Positions 47,258-57,900 of a DNA stretch of 64,000 nucleotides are shown here, in pieces. How positions within the stretch are numbered: the first letter of the stretch is position 1; every line of letters starts with the position of its first letter. The notes beneath the pieces were generated by a model. The model saw only the letters and a list, made by a program, of their open reading frames with translations. It had not been told where the DNA came from and made no database searches. Made by a program: the position numbers and the translations under genes. This DNA is from Pomacea canaliculata (taxonomy: Eukaryota > Mollusca > Gastropoda > Architaenioglossa > Ampullariidae): NCBI RefSeq assembly GCF_003073045.1, contig NC_037596.1:13699950-13763949 (forward strand), in the 5' to 3' direction.

Positions 47258-47954
47258 ATGAAGGTTTGTGTTATTCTGGTTGTCGTCGGCATAGCCATGG
47301 CGAGTGCGGAATACGGTAAGAATTTTACGATGAGTTTAGTTAATTGTTCTGGTGGTCGGGAAGATTTGATACCTGGAGCACCTAACAGTGTTCTCCATAA
47401 CGACCTTTGCTAAAGGGCAGCATAAAGGTCCATCGTGATAAGCTCTGTTCATTGTTCTACGTTTGCCATACAGGTTTTTCTAAAATATCCAGTTTGGCTG
47501 GTGAAGTTTCTGCTTTTTTCAGTTCATGCTAAAGATTTTTTTTATTTGTAAGAGTTGTTATCATTGCATTCCGACACTGAATTTTGTTGTTCTTAATGTT
47601 TGTTGCTAGTGACTACCGTAAGGTCATTGTCGACTGAGAGGTGAATGTTTGAAATAAGTCTACCGATGGAGAGAGTGTATTCTTAATGAAGAGTTTCTTT
47701 TGGTGTGTTCAAAAGATCGCAGGGAGGCCTCTCCAGGTTGGGTCCGGGACGCCGAAGAACGCAGAGAAGCCTCTCCAGGTTGGGTCCGGGACGCCAAAGA
47801 ACGCAGAGAAGCTTCTCCAGGTTGGTACCCGGTCGCCCAAGAACGCAGAGAAGCATCTCCTGGTTGGGACCGGGACGCCCAAGAACGCAGAGAAGCCTCT
47901 CCATGTTTCAGCCCGGTCGCCGAAGAACGCAGAGAAGCTTCTCCAGGTTGTTGA
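47258..47954 (+). CDS. Secreted repeat-peptide precursor 1 (RREASPGW family)
   Basis: Two exons. Exon 1, 47258-47315, encodes a signal peptide (MKVCVILVVVGIAMASAEY) and ends TACG before GTAAGA. Exon 2, 47716-47954, follows TTCAAAAG. Phase 1 on both sides gives 98 aa. After the signal peptide the protein is six repeats of 14 residues (42 nt), each starting RREASPGW (the fifth RREASPCF, the last RREASPGC then stop), followed by a variable acidic/polar end: VRDAEE, VRDAKE, YPVAQE, DRDAQE, SPVAEE. RR before each unit is a natural convertase site, so the precursor could release several short peptides starting EASPGW. Neither GKR amidation sites nor a cysteine framework is present. All three forward frames are open across the repeat, but differences between units are synonymous in the core only in this frame. 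A 3' UTR with AATAAA follows. Family unknown to me. Confidence 0.72.
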
Positions 47955-48155
47955 CCATAGGCCTCCGAAAGGCACAGGCTTGTTGGTGTTGTCAAATGCA
48001 ACAGTTAGCCTGCATGCAAAGCATTCCATTTCACGTGAAGGCTCTTTTCTAGATTTAAAACAAAAATCAGTCGTTAAGTTGCTAAATGTAGACTATCCCT
48101 TTGTCCTCTCGACACGAAAAGTAACAATGTCATTGAAAAATCCAGTAAACAAATC

Positions 48156-48161
48156 AATAAA
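48156..48161 (+). promoter_or_regulatory. AATAAA of peptide gene 1
   Basis: AATAAA 200 nt past the stop codon, within a 3' UTR that is well conserved in gene 2. Confidence 0.65.
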
Positions 48162-48214
48162 AGTAGTGACATGTATGATTTGTGAATTACTTTTTTTGTG
48201 AGATGCTGTGTGAA

Positions 48215-48243
48215 CAGTGGCGTAGGAACAGGGGACAGGGCAA
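48215..48243 (+). mobile_element. Truncated CAGTGGCGTAG MITE at the duplication junction
   Basis: Only the first ~28 nt (CAGTGGCGTAGGAACAGGGG ACAGGGCAA) remain; unit 2 sequence starts immediately. The full element survives at the equivalent place in unit 2 (51589-51738). Confidence 0.75.
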
Positions 48244-49454
48244 AGTTGGATACCAATGTTTATTACGCTTGTAAAGGAAGACCCATGGATAAAGTTTCCA
48301 AACTTATTCAATAATAAAATAGAATGAGGTCAAAATAATTAGAAAACAAGCAAATGACGTCTTTCCTTTTTCTGCATTTAGGTGTTAAGACCACATCTTT
48401 TAAATGTTTTAATTGCTGTCATATAGACAAATACATTTTCTGAACATTTTTTGTGAAATGTTTAACATTGAAACATATGTGAATTTTAAGTTCATCATCA
48501 TATTTTTAACCTAAAGCCAGCACGAGGCAAACCACTCTAAACACATATAAACTTAGCTTATTAAACTAGAGAAATACACTCATGACATGAATAATTACTT
48601 TTGGCAATACCTACCAAACAAGCTGCACTAAATGGTGTCCCCACCACTAATGTCGAAAGCGTGAATAATCCATTTAAGTCTGCGATATTTTTAATTAAAT
48701 GTCGGACAACTAGAACTGCACGCGCACTGCCCACAGAAGCACTGCTACATCGATGACATAAATAATAATAATTTGGAAGTTCCAGCCAATGAGACACTAA
48801 CAGCCGTACATCCAAATTGCTGCGGGAAAAATAAAAGCTTCAAATACCATATGTGGTTCTACAAAAGAATGCAGAGAAATAACTATCTAAAAATTACCAA
48901 CGGCTTTAATTACTAGCATAAAGAATTCTTCTCTCGTTTAGTGAAAATACTATGTTAACTATGTAGTACACTTGCTTGACAGGCTTTATGACACTCGTTT
49001 GCATACAGCTGTCTCTTTTGTCCCATATCTTATAATTGCAGCTCAAAGACCAACCTGAATGGACTCAAGTGCGAATCGAGTACTTTGCTGGCGGATAATT
49101 AATTAATGGATAGGTTTTTGAGGCTGAAATTTACATATTAGTTTTATATCACCTATATCTACTGATATTTTAAAAAACACAAGCCGTTCATGTTGATCTT
49201 AAATGTCAAAAGCGGATGAAATGAAACCTGAATATCATATAGTCTCTTTTACATTGTTTGCCTGTAGTCGCAATTAAGAGCTTCGTGTCTATCAAGCAGC
49301 ATATAACCAATATTTGGCAGGAAAGGTCCAGAGGATGAAAAAGCTGCGGTTCAAAATTAGAAGTCATTGTTTGGACAGCAGACTTATTTCTGATGCCGAT
49401 TGGTACTTTTATATCTATTTGTTTAGTTGCGATATAATAAAAACTCACACGAGG

Positions 49455-49750
49455 AGGATTTCACATAGTTGCCCTTCCAAAGTAACCATGGCTATATCAC
49501 AGCCAGGCTGCCCGCCCTGTAAAACAGATGTCACATCCAGAGAAAAAAAACCCACAACAACAATGTGTTCGAGATACGATCTGAACACAGGAGAGCTCTG
49601 AACAGTTACCGAGTTTTTAATATCAGACACAACGTGTGTTTCCAGTCTACTTTGTTTTTATTCTACAATCATTCGTAACTAACCAGCTGGGTTACCTGGC
49701 CGCTCCCCGGGGTTGATTTTTGCTACTGTGAGTGGAAATAAAACTATTAT
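49455..49750 (-). repeat. SINE-like copy in unit 2
   Basis: Counterpart of 46065-46350, duplicated with the unit; carries GTGTTCAGATCGTATCTCG on the minus strand. Confidence 0.5.
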
Positions 49751-49838
49751 TCTTCTTACTGCCGAAAATGAGTCTTTTTTTTCTTAGTTCTTTCCTTAAT
49801 ATTTACTTACCAGCAGCATAGTGATCATTTTCGAACAA

Positions 49839-49839
49839 G

Positions 49840-49874
<35 letters not shown>

Positions 49875-49875
49875 G
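49839..49875 (+). repeat. (GTT)12 microsatellite
   Basis: Twelve perfect GTT triplets, not present at the aligned position of unit 1. Confidence 0.95.
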
Positions 49876-50580
49876 CCTGGTGGTAATCTTGCTTTGAGAA
49901 AGTACTTCTAGGTCATTTATTTAACTCAGTCCTACCGAAGTCGTGACTATTCAAGACTCTGAAGTTTCCTTCGCGCTGAATTTTCAGAATTCAAACCAAA
50001 CCAAATTAATGAATGTTAAATACTACTATTGTCAAGTACCTGCGTATAGACATTTTGTAGAATAAAGATGTGTGAACGTAAAAGGTGATGTCGATGCCAA
50101 CACAGTATCGCGATTCTGTAAAAAGTATTTTCCTTACCCACGAAAGGAACAAATATAGATACTCATTGGGAAAAACTGTGAAATTTGTCACTAATCTTTA
50201 CGACCAGCTACATTTGCGCCGACTGTCAGAAGTTCTGTGGTTCTGACACTGCAGAACAGTTTAATAAAACTAATAACAGTCCAGTATTAACTATCCTACA
50301 CCAGATACATATCTATTCAGATTTCTACCTGAACACTGACTCTTTCATATGAACAGTTTCTAATGATATTGCTAGCTGAAAATATTTTCAATAAGACCAC
50401 CGCAACAGCAGTTTATTCAAATGGTTCAATTAATAAGCACACGCTTGGTCGTAATTAAATAAAAATAGAAAGATCAAAAGTAGCACGATGTCTGTATATT
50501 TTGCGCCGTTTCCTTTGTTAAACGGGTGTTTATTGATTGGATGATTCTCTCGCAGATAGGTGACTAATTAAAAAAGTATG

Positions 50581-50588
50581 TATAAAAA
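50581..50588 (+). promoter_or_regulatory. TATA box of peptide gene 2
   Basis: TATAAAAA 85 nt before the ATG at 50666, with the same downstream GGTAGGTTGGGTCTTTGAGC. Confidence 0.75.
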
Positions 50589-50665
50589 GGTAGGTTGGGT
50601 CTTTGAGCTTCATTCTGAATCCGGAAGTCATCTGACTGGTACAGAAAATTAGTGAAAACTGAAAC

Positions 50666-51334
50666 ATGAAGGTTTGTGTTATTCTGGTTGTCGTCGGCAT
50701 AGCCATGGCGAGTGCGGAATACGGTAAGAAATTTACGATGAGTTTAGTTAATTGTTCTGATGGTCGGGAAGATTTGATACCTGGAGCAGCTGACAGTGAT
50801 CTCCATAACGACCTTTGCTAAAGGCCAGCATGGAGGTCCATCGTGATAAGCTCTGTTCATTGTTCTACGCTTGCCATACAGGTTTTTCTAAATAATCCCA
50901 TTTGGCTGGTTAAGTTTCTGCTTTTTCCGTTCATGCTAAAGATTTTTTTACTTGTAAGAGTTGTTATCATTGCATTCTGACACTGAATTTTGTTGTTCTT
51001 AATGTTTGTTGCTAGTGACTACCGTAAGGTCATTGTCGACTGTGAGGTGAATGTTTGAGATACGTCTACTGATGGATAGAGTATTCTTTATGAAGACTTC
51101 CTTTTGGTGTGTTCAAAAGATCGCAGGGAGGCCTTTCCAGCTGGGGTCTGGGGCGCCGAAGAACGCAGAGAAGCCTCTCCAGGTTGGGACGACTGGGCAG
51201 CCAAAGAACGCAGAGAAGCCTCTCCAGGTTGGGACGACTGGGCAGCCAAAGAGCGCAGAGAAGCCTCTCCAGGTTGGGACGACTGGGCAGCCAAAGAACG
51301 CAGAGAAGCCTCTCCAGGTCTCCAGTCACCATAG
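50666..51334 (+). CDS. Secreted repeat-peptide precursor 2 (RREASPGW family)
   Basis: Exons 50666-50723 and 51120-51334 (phase 1) give 90 aa. The signal peptide is identical to that of gene 1 (MKVCVILVVVGIAMASAEY). The first repeat is divergent (RREAFPAGVWGAEE). Three near-identical 15-residue repeats follow (RREASPGWDDWAAKE, 45 nt each), and it ends RREASPGLQSP. Thus the repeat number, unit length (15 against 14) and variable part have changed, while RREASPGW and the following acidic E-RR junction are kept. The three central repeats differ by only one synonymous base (GAA/GAG), suggesting recent homogenisation. Same likely role as gene 1: a precursor of several short secreted peptides with different tails. 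No known family recognised. Confidence 0.72.
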
Positions 51335-51528
51335 GCCTCCGAAAGGCACAGGCTTGTTGGTGTTGTCAAATGCGACAGTTAGCCTGCATGCAAAGTATTT
51401 CACTACACGAGAAGGCTCTTTTCTAGATTAAAAAAAAAATCAGTCGTTAAGTTGCTAAATGTAGACAGTCCCCTTCTCATCTCGACTCGAAAAGTAACAA
51501 TGTCATGGAAAAATCCAGTAAACAAATC

Positions 51529-51534
51529 AATAAA
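51529..51534 (+). promoter_or_regulatory. AATAAA of peptide gene 2
   Basis: Aligned with the signal of gene 1, about 195 nt past the stop codon. Confidence 0.65.
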
Positions 51535-51588
51535 GGTGAGAGACATGTATGATTTGTGAATTACACTTTTTGTGAGATGCTGTGTGAG

Positions 51589-51738
51589 CAGTGGCGTAGA
51601 AACAGGGGACAGGGCAATGGGGACAACCACCCCCTCAAGAAAAATACTAAAGAGGCAAGAATGTGAATGTCGTTGACTGTCAGCATGAAGTTTGCCCTAC
51701 CTCCTCTCCACAAAGCTGAGCATCTTCCTACGCCACTG
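51589..51738 (+). mobile_element. CAGTGGCGTAG MITE, most complete copy
   Basis: 150 bp, starting CAGTGGCGTAGAAACAGGGG and ending GCATCTTCCTACGCCACTG, so the outer 11 bases are perfect inverted repeats. The flanks do not show a clean 8-bp duplication. Non-coding. Confidence 0.7.
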
Positions 51739-51744
51739 GTGAGT

Positions 51745-52880
51745 GTGAGGTGTAAGCAGGCTGGTGAAGGGAAAAGAAATAAAAACTAAGTAAAGCTTTA
51801 ATGTAACCGGGAATGTCTGATATAAAATACAACTCATGCATTTCAACGAAAAAAAAACACCCTACCGCCATACACTCCACCCGACAAATGTTAAATGTGT
51901 TACAAAGAAAATAGTCCGTCTGTTTTTAAATCAAAACTTTGTCACCAGTGCCTGTCTCTTTGGGAGTCACAGCCTATCTCTCATTTTAATTACACTATAG
52001 TTTCTGTAAAGCCAGTGTTTCATTGAGACAAATCTTTATCTGGCATATGTATCATATCTATCTAATATAAACATTCACATTATTTCTAAATAATAAAAAT
52101 ATGACTAATTAATGCAATTCAATTTAATATGCACATTCACAGTAATTCTAAAAAAACTTAAGTAATACTAATTAATTCAATTAATTTTAATTAATATAAG
52201 TGTAAGTAATCAATTCCAATTAATATAAACAATAACATTCATGTAGTAGACTCTGCCGACGGTTATTAAGACCATTTGATGTTAGCTGTTCAGCCCTGTA
52301 GCGATGTTATGAAAAGATTAATTTTTTCTCTATTTTTCATTAAAAAAAAATAAGTACACACAATTCTATTCTCTTTTTTTTCGTCTGTAATTGAGTCAGA
52401 TTCCAAGTTGAGCTATGTATGCAAAACACTCGATGTAAGTTGTGTGATGAGATCCACTGCTAAGAATTTCTGATCCAACTCATTCTATATATATATACAC
52501 ACACTGTAATCATTTTTAAAGGGTAACCTAAAAATATTCCTTAGAACATTTTAAATTACCTGTGTGATCTTCTTTGTTACTATCCTATTTTCTCTTTGTG
52601 ACAACTTACCGGAGCTGTATTTTTCTAAATCTTTTTTTATGAAACGCTCCATCTTCCGTAAGACACATGTCAAGCGTTTTTAGCCACCCTTTAAACAACA
52701 ATCAAGGAAAAAGCTCTATAAGTGTTATCTCAAACGAAGCTTTCTATGATACCAATGTGAAACCAATGGTCATCCAGGGATGTGCTTAACAAAACTATAA
52801 TGCCCAATCCTAGCCTCAAATCCAATAACCGAAGTCGTTTGAGCTTCGCACTGGAATAACGAATCCCAAAGTTTGTCTAA
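51745..52880. other. AT-rich spacer, nothing supported
   Basis: Rich in TTAATT-type sequence (52080-52240) and without recognisable genes. Confidence 0.45.
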
Positions 52881-52889
52881 GGTTTGTAT

Positions 52890-53270
52890 GGTTTCAAAAT
52901 GCACGCACTTGCTGATGCTGTTCAATGCAGCAGGTAGCTGCATGCACAGCATTCCACTTGAAACGACCATCTTCCCTCTCAACCCAATCTCTCTAAAACC
53001 ACGAACTTGTATAACTTGACGATTTTGCCAGACGATTTTTTTCCAGCAAAATTAATTACATATGCCACCCTTCCCGGTCTTTCCGACAGTCTTCCTTCGT
53101 GCCATTCTGTGAGCTGGAGGAGGTTGTTCCTGCTAGATTAAAGTTAGGACACATGCTCCTATGTCACGCAAGGACTCCTCTTACATGGCGTAATGTTATG
53201 ATTGCTTGTCCTACACATTTCCATGCTAAAACGTTGTCGAAAAATCCAGTAAATCTGTGTGGTTCATGAA
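52890..53270 (+). pseudogene. Relic 3' end of an RREASPGW-family unit
   Basis: GCAGCAGGTAGCTGCATGCA CAGCATTCCA and CGAAAAATCCAGTAAA with GGTTCATGAATAAC align with the 3' UTR of genes 1 and 2 (GCAACAGTTAGCCTGCATGC AAAGCATTCC; GAAAAATCCAGTAAAC; GATTTGTGAATTAC). No signal exon or RREASPGW repeats are detectable, so this is the remains of a lost family member between genes 2 and 3. Confidence 0.55.
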
Positions 53271-53522
53271 TAACTGCTACCGATTTGACATTCTATCATT
53301 ATTGGTCTGCGCAGAAAGTGTATTTTATCTTGGTCGTGATGCTGCGCGCTATAAGTTTATATTATTATGTTACTGGTGTCTTCAGACCCCTGGACGAGAA
53401 GTAACTCTTCCAAGAGCAATATCAACTACTAGTAGTGACCTCCCTTTGATTGCGAGGTATACAACCCACAAGAGAGTGTTATCACAAATTCTTATACACG
53501 TACTGGCTGTTATAAAGTAGAA

Positions 53523-53530
53523 TATAAAAG
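53523..53530 (+). promoter_or_regulatory. TATA box of peptide gene 3
   Basis: TATAAAAG 90 nt before the ATG. Downstream TCTTTGTG, TTTCAT, GAATTCTGACGAAG echo TCTTTGAGC, TTCATTC, GAATCCTGAAG of genes 1 and 2, showing a shared promoter origin. Confidence 0.65.
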
Positions 53531-53612
53531 ATATCCGAATCTTTGTGTTTCATCGAGAATTCTGACGAAGCCTTCAAATCTATATCGCTGTATTAGAAGC
53601 AAGAAAGGAAAC

Positions 53613-54099
53613 ATGAAGGTCTGCATCATTGTGGCTACCATGTGTGTGGCTGTCGCTGTCGCCAGTATGTGGCCTTATTCAGTTATTGTAATAAACCTTT
53701 TGAATGTGATTTTCGTATCTTAACGGAGACGGTTTTGAAATGATGAGAAGTAGTTCCTTATTATTTATGCTTCAAAAAGCTCAAGGGAACTAAAAAGAAT
53801 TCCCCTCTGGGATAAGTCTTATAAACAAAATATGCATTTACAGTTTTGGAGATCTATAATGAACTTGAATTATATACGTCTGTGCTCCTAGTTTTCATAA
53901 AATGGACTACTATTTGGTTCTCTCCTCAACAGGGATTTTGCTTTTTATCGCGCATTTGACATTTGAAGTCGGGACACCGATTTTCAAATACGAATTCAGC
54001 GCGTGGCAGTACGGGCGCTGGCCATTGGTCGGGCCAAAGGCTGTTCCGACCCCTGCAAGGCCTTCTGGGAACTTTCTGGTGTCACGTTGCGCTCGTTAA
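53613..54099 (+). CDS. Secreted peptide gene 3, divergent second exon
   Basis: Exon 1, 53613-53664, encodes MKVCIIVATMCVAVAVA and ends before GTATGT in phase 1, like genes 1 and 2. A second exon at 53933-54099 follows a good acceptor (TTCTCTCCTCAACAG) and keeps frame to give 72 aa. It has no RREASPGW repeats: it reads a hydrophobic start, then FKYEFSAWQYGRWPLVGPKA, a Pro-rich PTPARPSG and a basic end (SRCAR). Promoter and signal exon are clearly homologous to genes 1 and 2, so this is either a family member with a replaced second exon or the true second exon is elsewhere. I regard the first exon as well supported and the second as tentative. Confidence 0.45.
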
Positions 54100-54104
54100 G
54101 ACGC

Positions 54105-54700
54105 CATATGCATATGGAAAGGCCTCGCTGGTCAGAGTGGACAGAGCATTGTAATATAGAATCTAGTTCTGTCTGAAAGTGATTAGCAAAGAAAACAGAA
54201 TGTCGGAGAGCTGTGGCCGAAATCTCGAGATTACTTTCAAGCTGTTGAGTACGATTCCTGCATTTAACACGCGGGACGCTAGTCTAACATGGCTGCTGTG
54301 GTTCGTGATCCTTATTGCAAAAGAAATATTTTTACGGAATATTTCGGGTCTAGACAAGCCCACTCGATGCTTTGGACAACTAACAACTGTAGCAAAGATT
54401 CCGATTTGGTCGGCAGGATTCTCTGGAAATAATGAATGATAAAATAAGAGTCTGCTTCCAATTGTGTATCTCGGATGGAGCATCATTCTGAAGACATGCA
54501 TAAGAATTAAATTTCCGAGGAGCCTTGAATCTCTGGAGAAAGGAATGTTACTCAATTGATGCCCAGGTAAAATTTTAATAAAATTTTAAACTTTGTTGCT
54601 GTGTATATTATTGTCCCATTAAATGTCTGTTAAGGAACCGTGCTATTAAAGTTCATAAGCAATTAGTCATAGTTGCACGTGTTTTCTGTAACAGGAGGAA
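54105..54700. other. Nothing supported
   Basis: Open on both strands for up to 130 codons but without a domain or splice pattern; possible old repeat sequence. Confidence 0.35.
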
Positions 54701-54708
54701 GTGCCTTA

Positions 54709-54800
54709 GACCGGTGGTTCTCAAAGTGTGGTCCGCGGACCCCACTAGTGGTCCGCAGCCTTGAGTCTTGTGGTCCGCGGCTGACAGTCGTCATATGTCA
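54709..54800 (+). mobile_element. hAT-type terminal fragment
   Basis: CCGGTGGTTCTCAAAGTGTG GTCCGCGGACCCC and two further GGTCCGCGG copies are typical of the end of many animal hAT MITEs (CAGTGGTTCTCAAAGTGTGG). The opposite end was not found; the LINE at 54958 inserted close by. Confidence 0.6.
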
Positions 54801-54957
54801 GCAAAGTGATGTTTAAAGTGATGTATTCCTGGCATTAACATTTTAATTACAGAGAACGAGGTACGTAGTTTTATGTCAACTTACTACTAGACTACTGTCA
54901 CAAAGTACATTTAGTTTTGAATTGTAATGAAACAAATGCGGCAAATTAAATTTAAAT

Positions 54958-57900
54958 CCACCACCAATTGGTGCAACTTACCTTGTAGTGGTGTGGTGGC
55001 TTGTGTGCCTCGTCGACCCACAGAGCTATGTCGGCGGGAGCCTTGTGCTCCTGGCAGGTCCAACCAAGCCGAACAGGTCTGTCAGGGTAGAGGCCAGACT
55101 AAAGTGTTGCACCCGGCCAGAGGATGGTCGTTAGCCTTGGACGGCAAGTCTCTCTACGAGAAAGACACTCGGAAAAGAAAACTGACGCCGAAGACGGATG
55201 TGCTGGGCCATCGTGCGCTTAACGGCAGCACAACGCACTGACACTCGCATGGAATGGACAACGCTCACTCTAAACGATATGGTGCTTTGCCTGTGGGGTC
55301 CCGCCAGGCGGGCGAAGTGCCGGGCCCTGCGCCTCAACAGGGCCCACCCCATGATACTGGTGGTCACCACGCCCCGATGCGAGGAGCCAGGCTTCGGAGG
55401 CGGAGGGAAATGGCTACTGGCCGAAAAGGAACAACAACCACAGAAGAGACCCTGAGGCCTCTCAACATCCTACAGTGGAACGCCGAGGGCGTTTACAACA
55501 AAAAATTAGCCCTCACCGAAAGACTACATGCTGAAAAAATAGATGTGGCCTGTATTCAAGAAACACACCTGAACCCCAACCACAGATTTACCATCAGAGG
55601 TTACCAAACCTTCAGGATGGACAGAGAAGGAAGACACAAGGGAGGTGTGCTGATTCTTGTAAAGAATAACATCCCAGCAAGAGATTTCCAAGTGGACACG
55701 AATCAGCAAGCTGAAATAAATGGAGTCAAGATTACAGTAGACAGCACTGTGCTCACTATCTTCAACCTGTACTGCCCACCCGACAAAGAACTTTCCCTGC
55801 AGACTCTTGATATCCCTGCCGAAAACTGCTTGGCTGTCGGCGACTTCAACAGCCACTCAACCTGCTGGGGCTACGACGAGACGGATAATAGAGGAGAAGA
55901 AGTGGAGGACTGGCAGATCGATAGCAAGATGATCCTGTTGAACGATCCAGAAGACCCACCGACTTTCTTCTCGCGCAGATGGGTCTCCTCAACGACCCCT
56001 GACCTTGCTTTCGCCACTGACGACCTCTCCAAGAAAACAACCAGAGGGGTACAGAACCAGTTAGGCGGCAGCGACCACAGACCAGTCAAACTGGCCATCA
56101 ACTTGCAGTACAGGCCCCAAGATTCAAAGACATTTCCCAGGTGGAATTACAAGAAAGCCAACTGGGATACTTTCGTCTCATTGTCAGACCAGTACACCAA
56201 AGGAATACGTGTGGCGGACCAGAACATCAACCGTGCCATCGATGCATTCAACAAGGCGATCTTAAAAGCTGCCTCAGAAGCAATACCAAGAGGCGCACGA
56301 AAGAACTATAGGCCATACTGGACAGAAGAACTCCAAGAACTAGAAGATGAAGTCTCCAAGATCAGGGAAAAGGTTGAGAATGACCCCACCATAGAAAACA
56401 CATAGCACTGAAAGAATCAAGCGCCAAATACAGAAAAGCCTGCAACGAAGCTGCAAGAAAGAGATGGAGAGAAAAGACAGAGGAACTAAATCTAGACAGA
56501 GAAGAAACAAGTTATGGAAGCTGGCAAGGGCGATGAATGATGAAGATACTAGAAGTGCACCGATCGTCATACAACAAGCACAAGATATGCTAACAGGTAG
56601 AAAAGCAGCAAACGCTTTCATTGACAGCTATGAAGAGGTCAGCAACATCACAGTACCAGAAGAAAAGAAACAGCAAGTTCATGAAGAAAGAAGAGAATTC
56701 AACCAGCGAAAACACCAGGAAGAATATATGAACAAACCATTCAACATGAAAGAGTTTGAAGAAGCAGTCAAGACCCTAAGTCAGAAGAAATCCCCTGGAC
56801 CAGATAAGGTCACCAATGAAATGCTGCAACACCTGGGCCCACGAGCCAAGACCAAACTCCTCGACCTCTTCAACAACAGCTGGAACAGCGGCCATGTCCC
56901 ACAAATCTGGCGAGAGGCAGACATGGTGCCCGTCCACAAGAAAGGCAAAGACCGAGCGAAGGTGGACAGTTACAGACCCATAAGCCTCACCAGTGCGTGG
57001 CAAGTTAATGGAGCGCCTCATCAACACCAGATTATCATGGCACTTGGAAAAGAACAACATCCTTACACCAGAACAAGCAGGCTTCAGACAACATCGCTCA
57101 ACTGAAGACCAGGTTGCATACATTGCCCAGAAGATCGAAGATGGTTACCAGGACAAGAAGCACACGCTGACGGTGTGGATAGACATGGAAAAGGCCTTCG
57201 ACAAGGTCTGGAAAGATGGACTGAGGTTGAAACTCCAGAAGTGTGGCGTAACCGGCTGTATGTACCAGTGGATCTCTCAATACCTGAAAAATAGGAAGGC
57301 CAGAGTCCACGTTGGTGGAACATACAGCCGAAAGAAGACGCTGAGAGAAGGAGTTCCTCAAGGGGGAGTACTCAGTCCTACCCTGTTCCTTGTCTTCATA
57401 AACGACATCATCAAGGACCTCCCCCGAAATGTCCAAGGAGCCATCTATGCAGATGACCTGGTCCTTTGGTGCACAGAAGAACACCTGACAACTGCCAACT
57501 ACCGACTCCAAGAGGCGCTTAATGTCCTGCAGGACTGGACGAAAAGGTGGCTTGTCAAAGTCAACCCCAAAAAGACCACCTACACTATCTTTAGTCTGTC
57601 CACTAGGGAACAGAAGGCCACTCTGAAGTTCGATGGACAGATTCTCCCACTGGAGGACAACCCTACCTACCTTGGGGTAACCTTCGATAAGAGACTTACA
57701 TGGAAGCCTCAGACCAAGAAGGTCGAAGCCAGAGCCAAGGTGCGACTTGCAATTATGAAGAAGTTGGCTGGCACGAACTGGGGCGCGGATGACAGAATCC
57801 TCAAGAAGCTGTACACCGGAAGGGTCAGACCAGTCCTAGAGTATGGCATGACAGCATGGGGCACAGCAGCAAAATCCAACTTTGAGAAGGTTAGCAAGGT

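Larger units (their letters stand above)
44871..48243. repeat. Tandem duplication unit 1 (RREASPGW gene)
   Basis: The ~3.37-kb block is repeated in the same order and orientation at 48243-51630. Aligned anchors include ACTGCACGCGCACTGCCCAC (45330 and 48716), GACAGTC/AGGC, CAACGGCTTTAATTACTA, TAAATAAAAATAGAAAGATC and the peptide gene itself. The junction lies in CAGGGCAAAGTTGGATACC at 48234-48252, where the MITE motif CAGGGCAA of unit 1 joins the CAAAGT(G/T)GGATACC that starts a unit. Confidence 0.88.
48243..51630. repeat. Tandem duplication unit 2 (RREASPGW gene)
   Basis: Second copy of the 3.4-kb unit. It differs from unit 1 by scattered substitutions and by a (GTT)n tract at 49839-49875 where unit 1 has ATATTAATATATATATAT. 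The peptide-coding repeats also differ. Confidence 0.88.

Noticed and set aside
47660..48029. Antisense repeat proteins opposite the peptide genes
   Set aside because: Shadow frames of the same repeat, without signal peptide, promoter or splice context.
47686..48201. 171-codon open frame across the gene 1 repeats (LQVGSGTPKNAEK type)
   Set aside because: Open because the 42-nt repeat is a multiple of three. Core substitutions between units are nonsynonymous here and synonymous in the RREASPGW frame, and the equivalent frame in unit 2 stops earlier.
47258..51334. Genes 1 and 2 as APGWamide precursors
   Set aside because: APGWamide precursors carry APGW directly followed by GKR/GRR-type amidation and cleavage sites. 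Here SPGW is followed by variable residues with no Gly-basic site.
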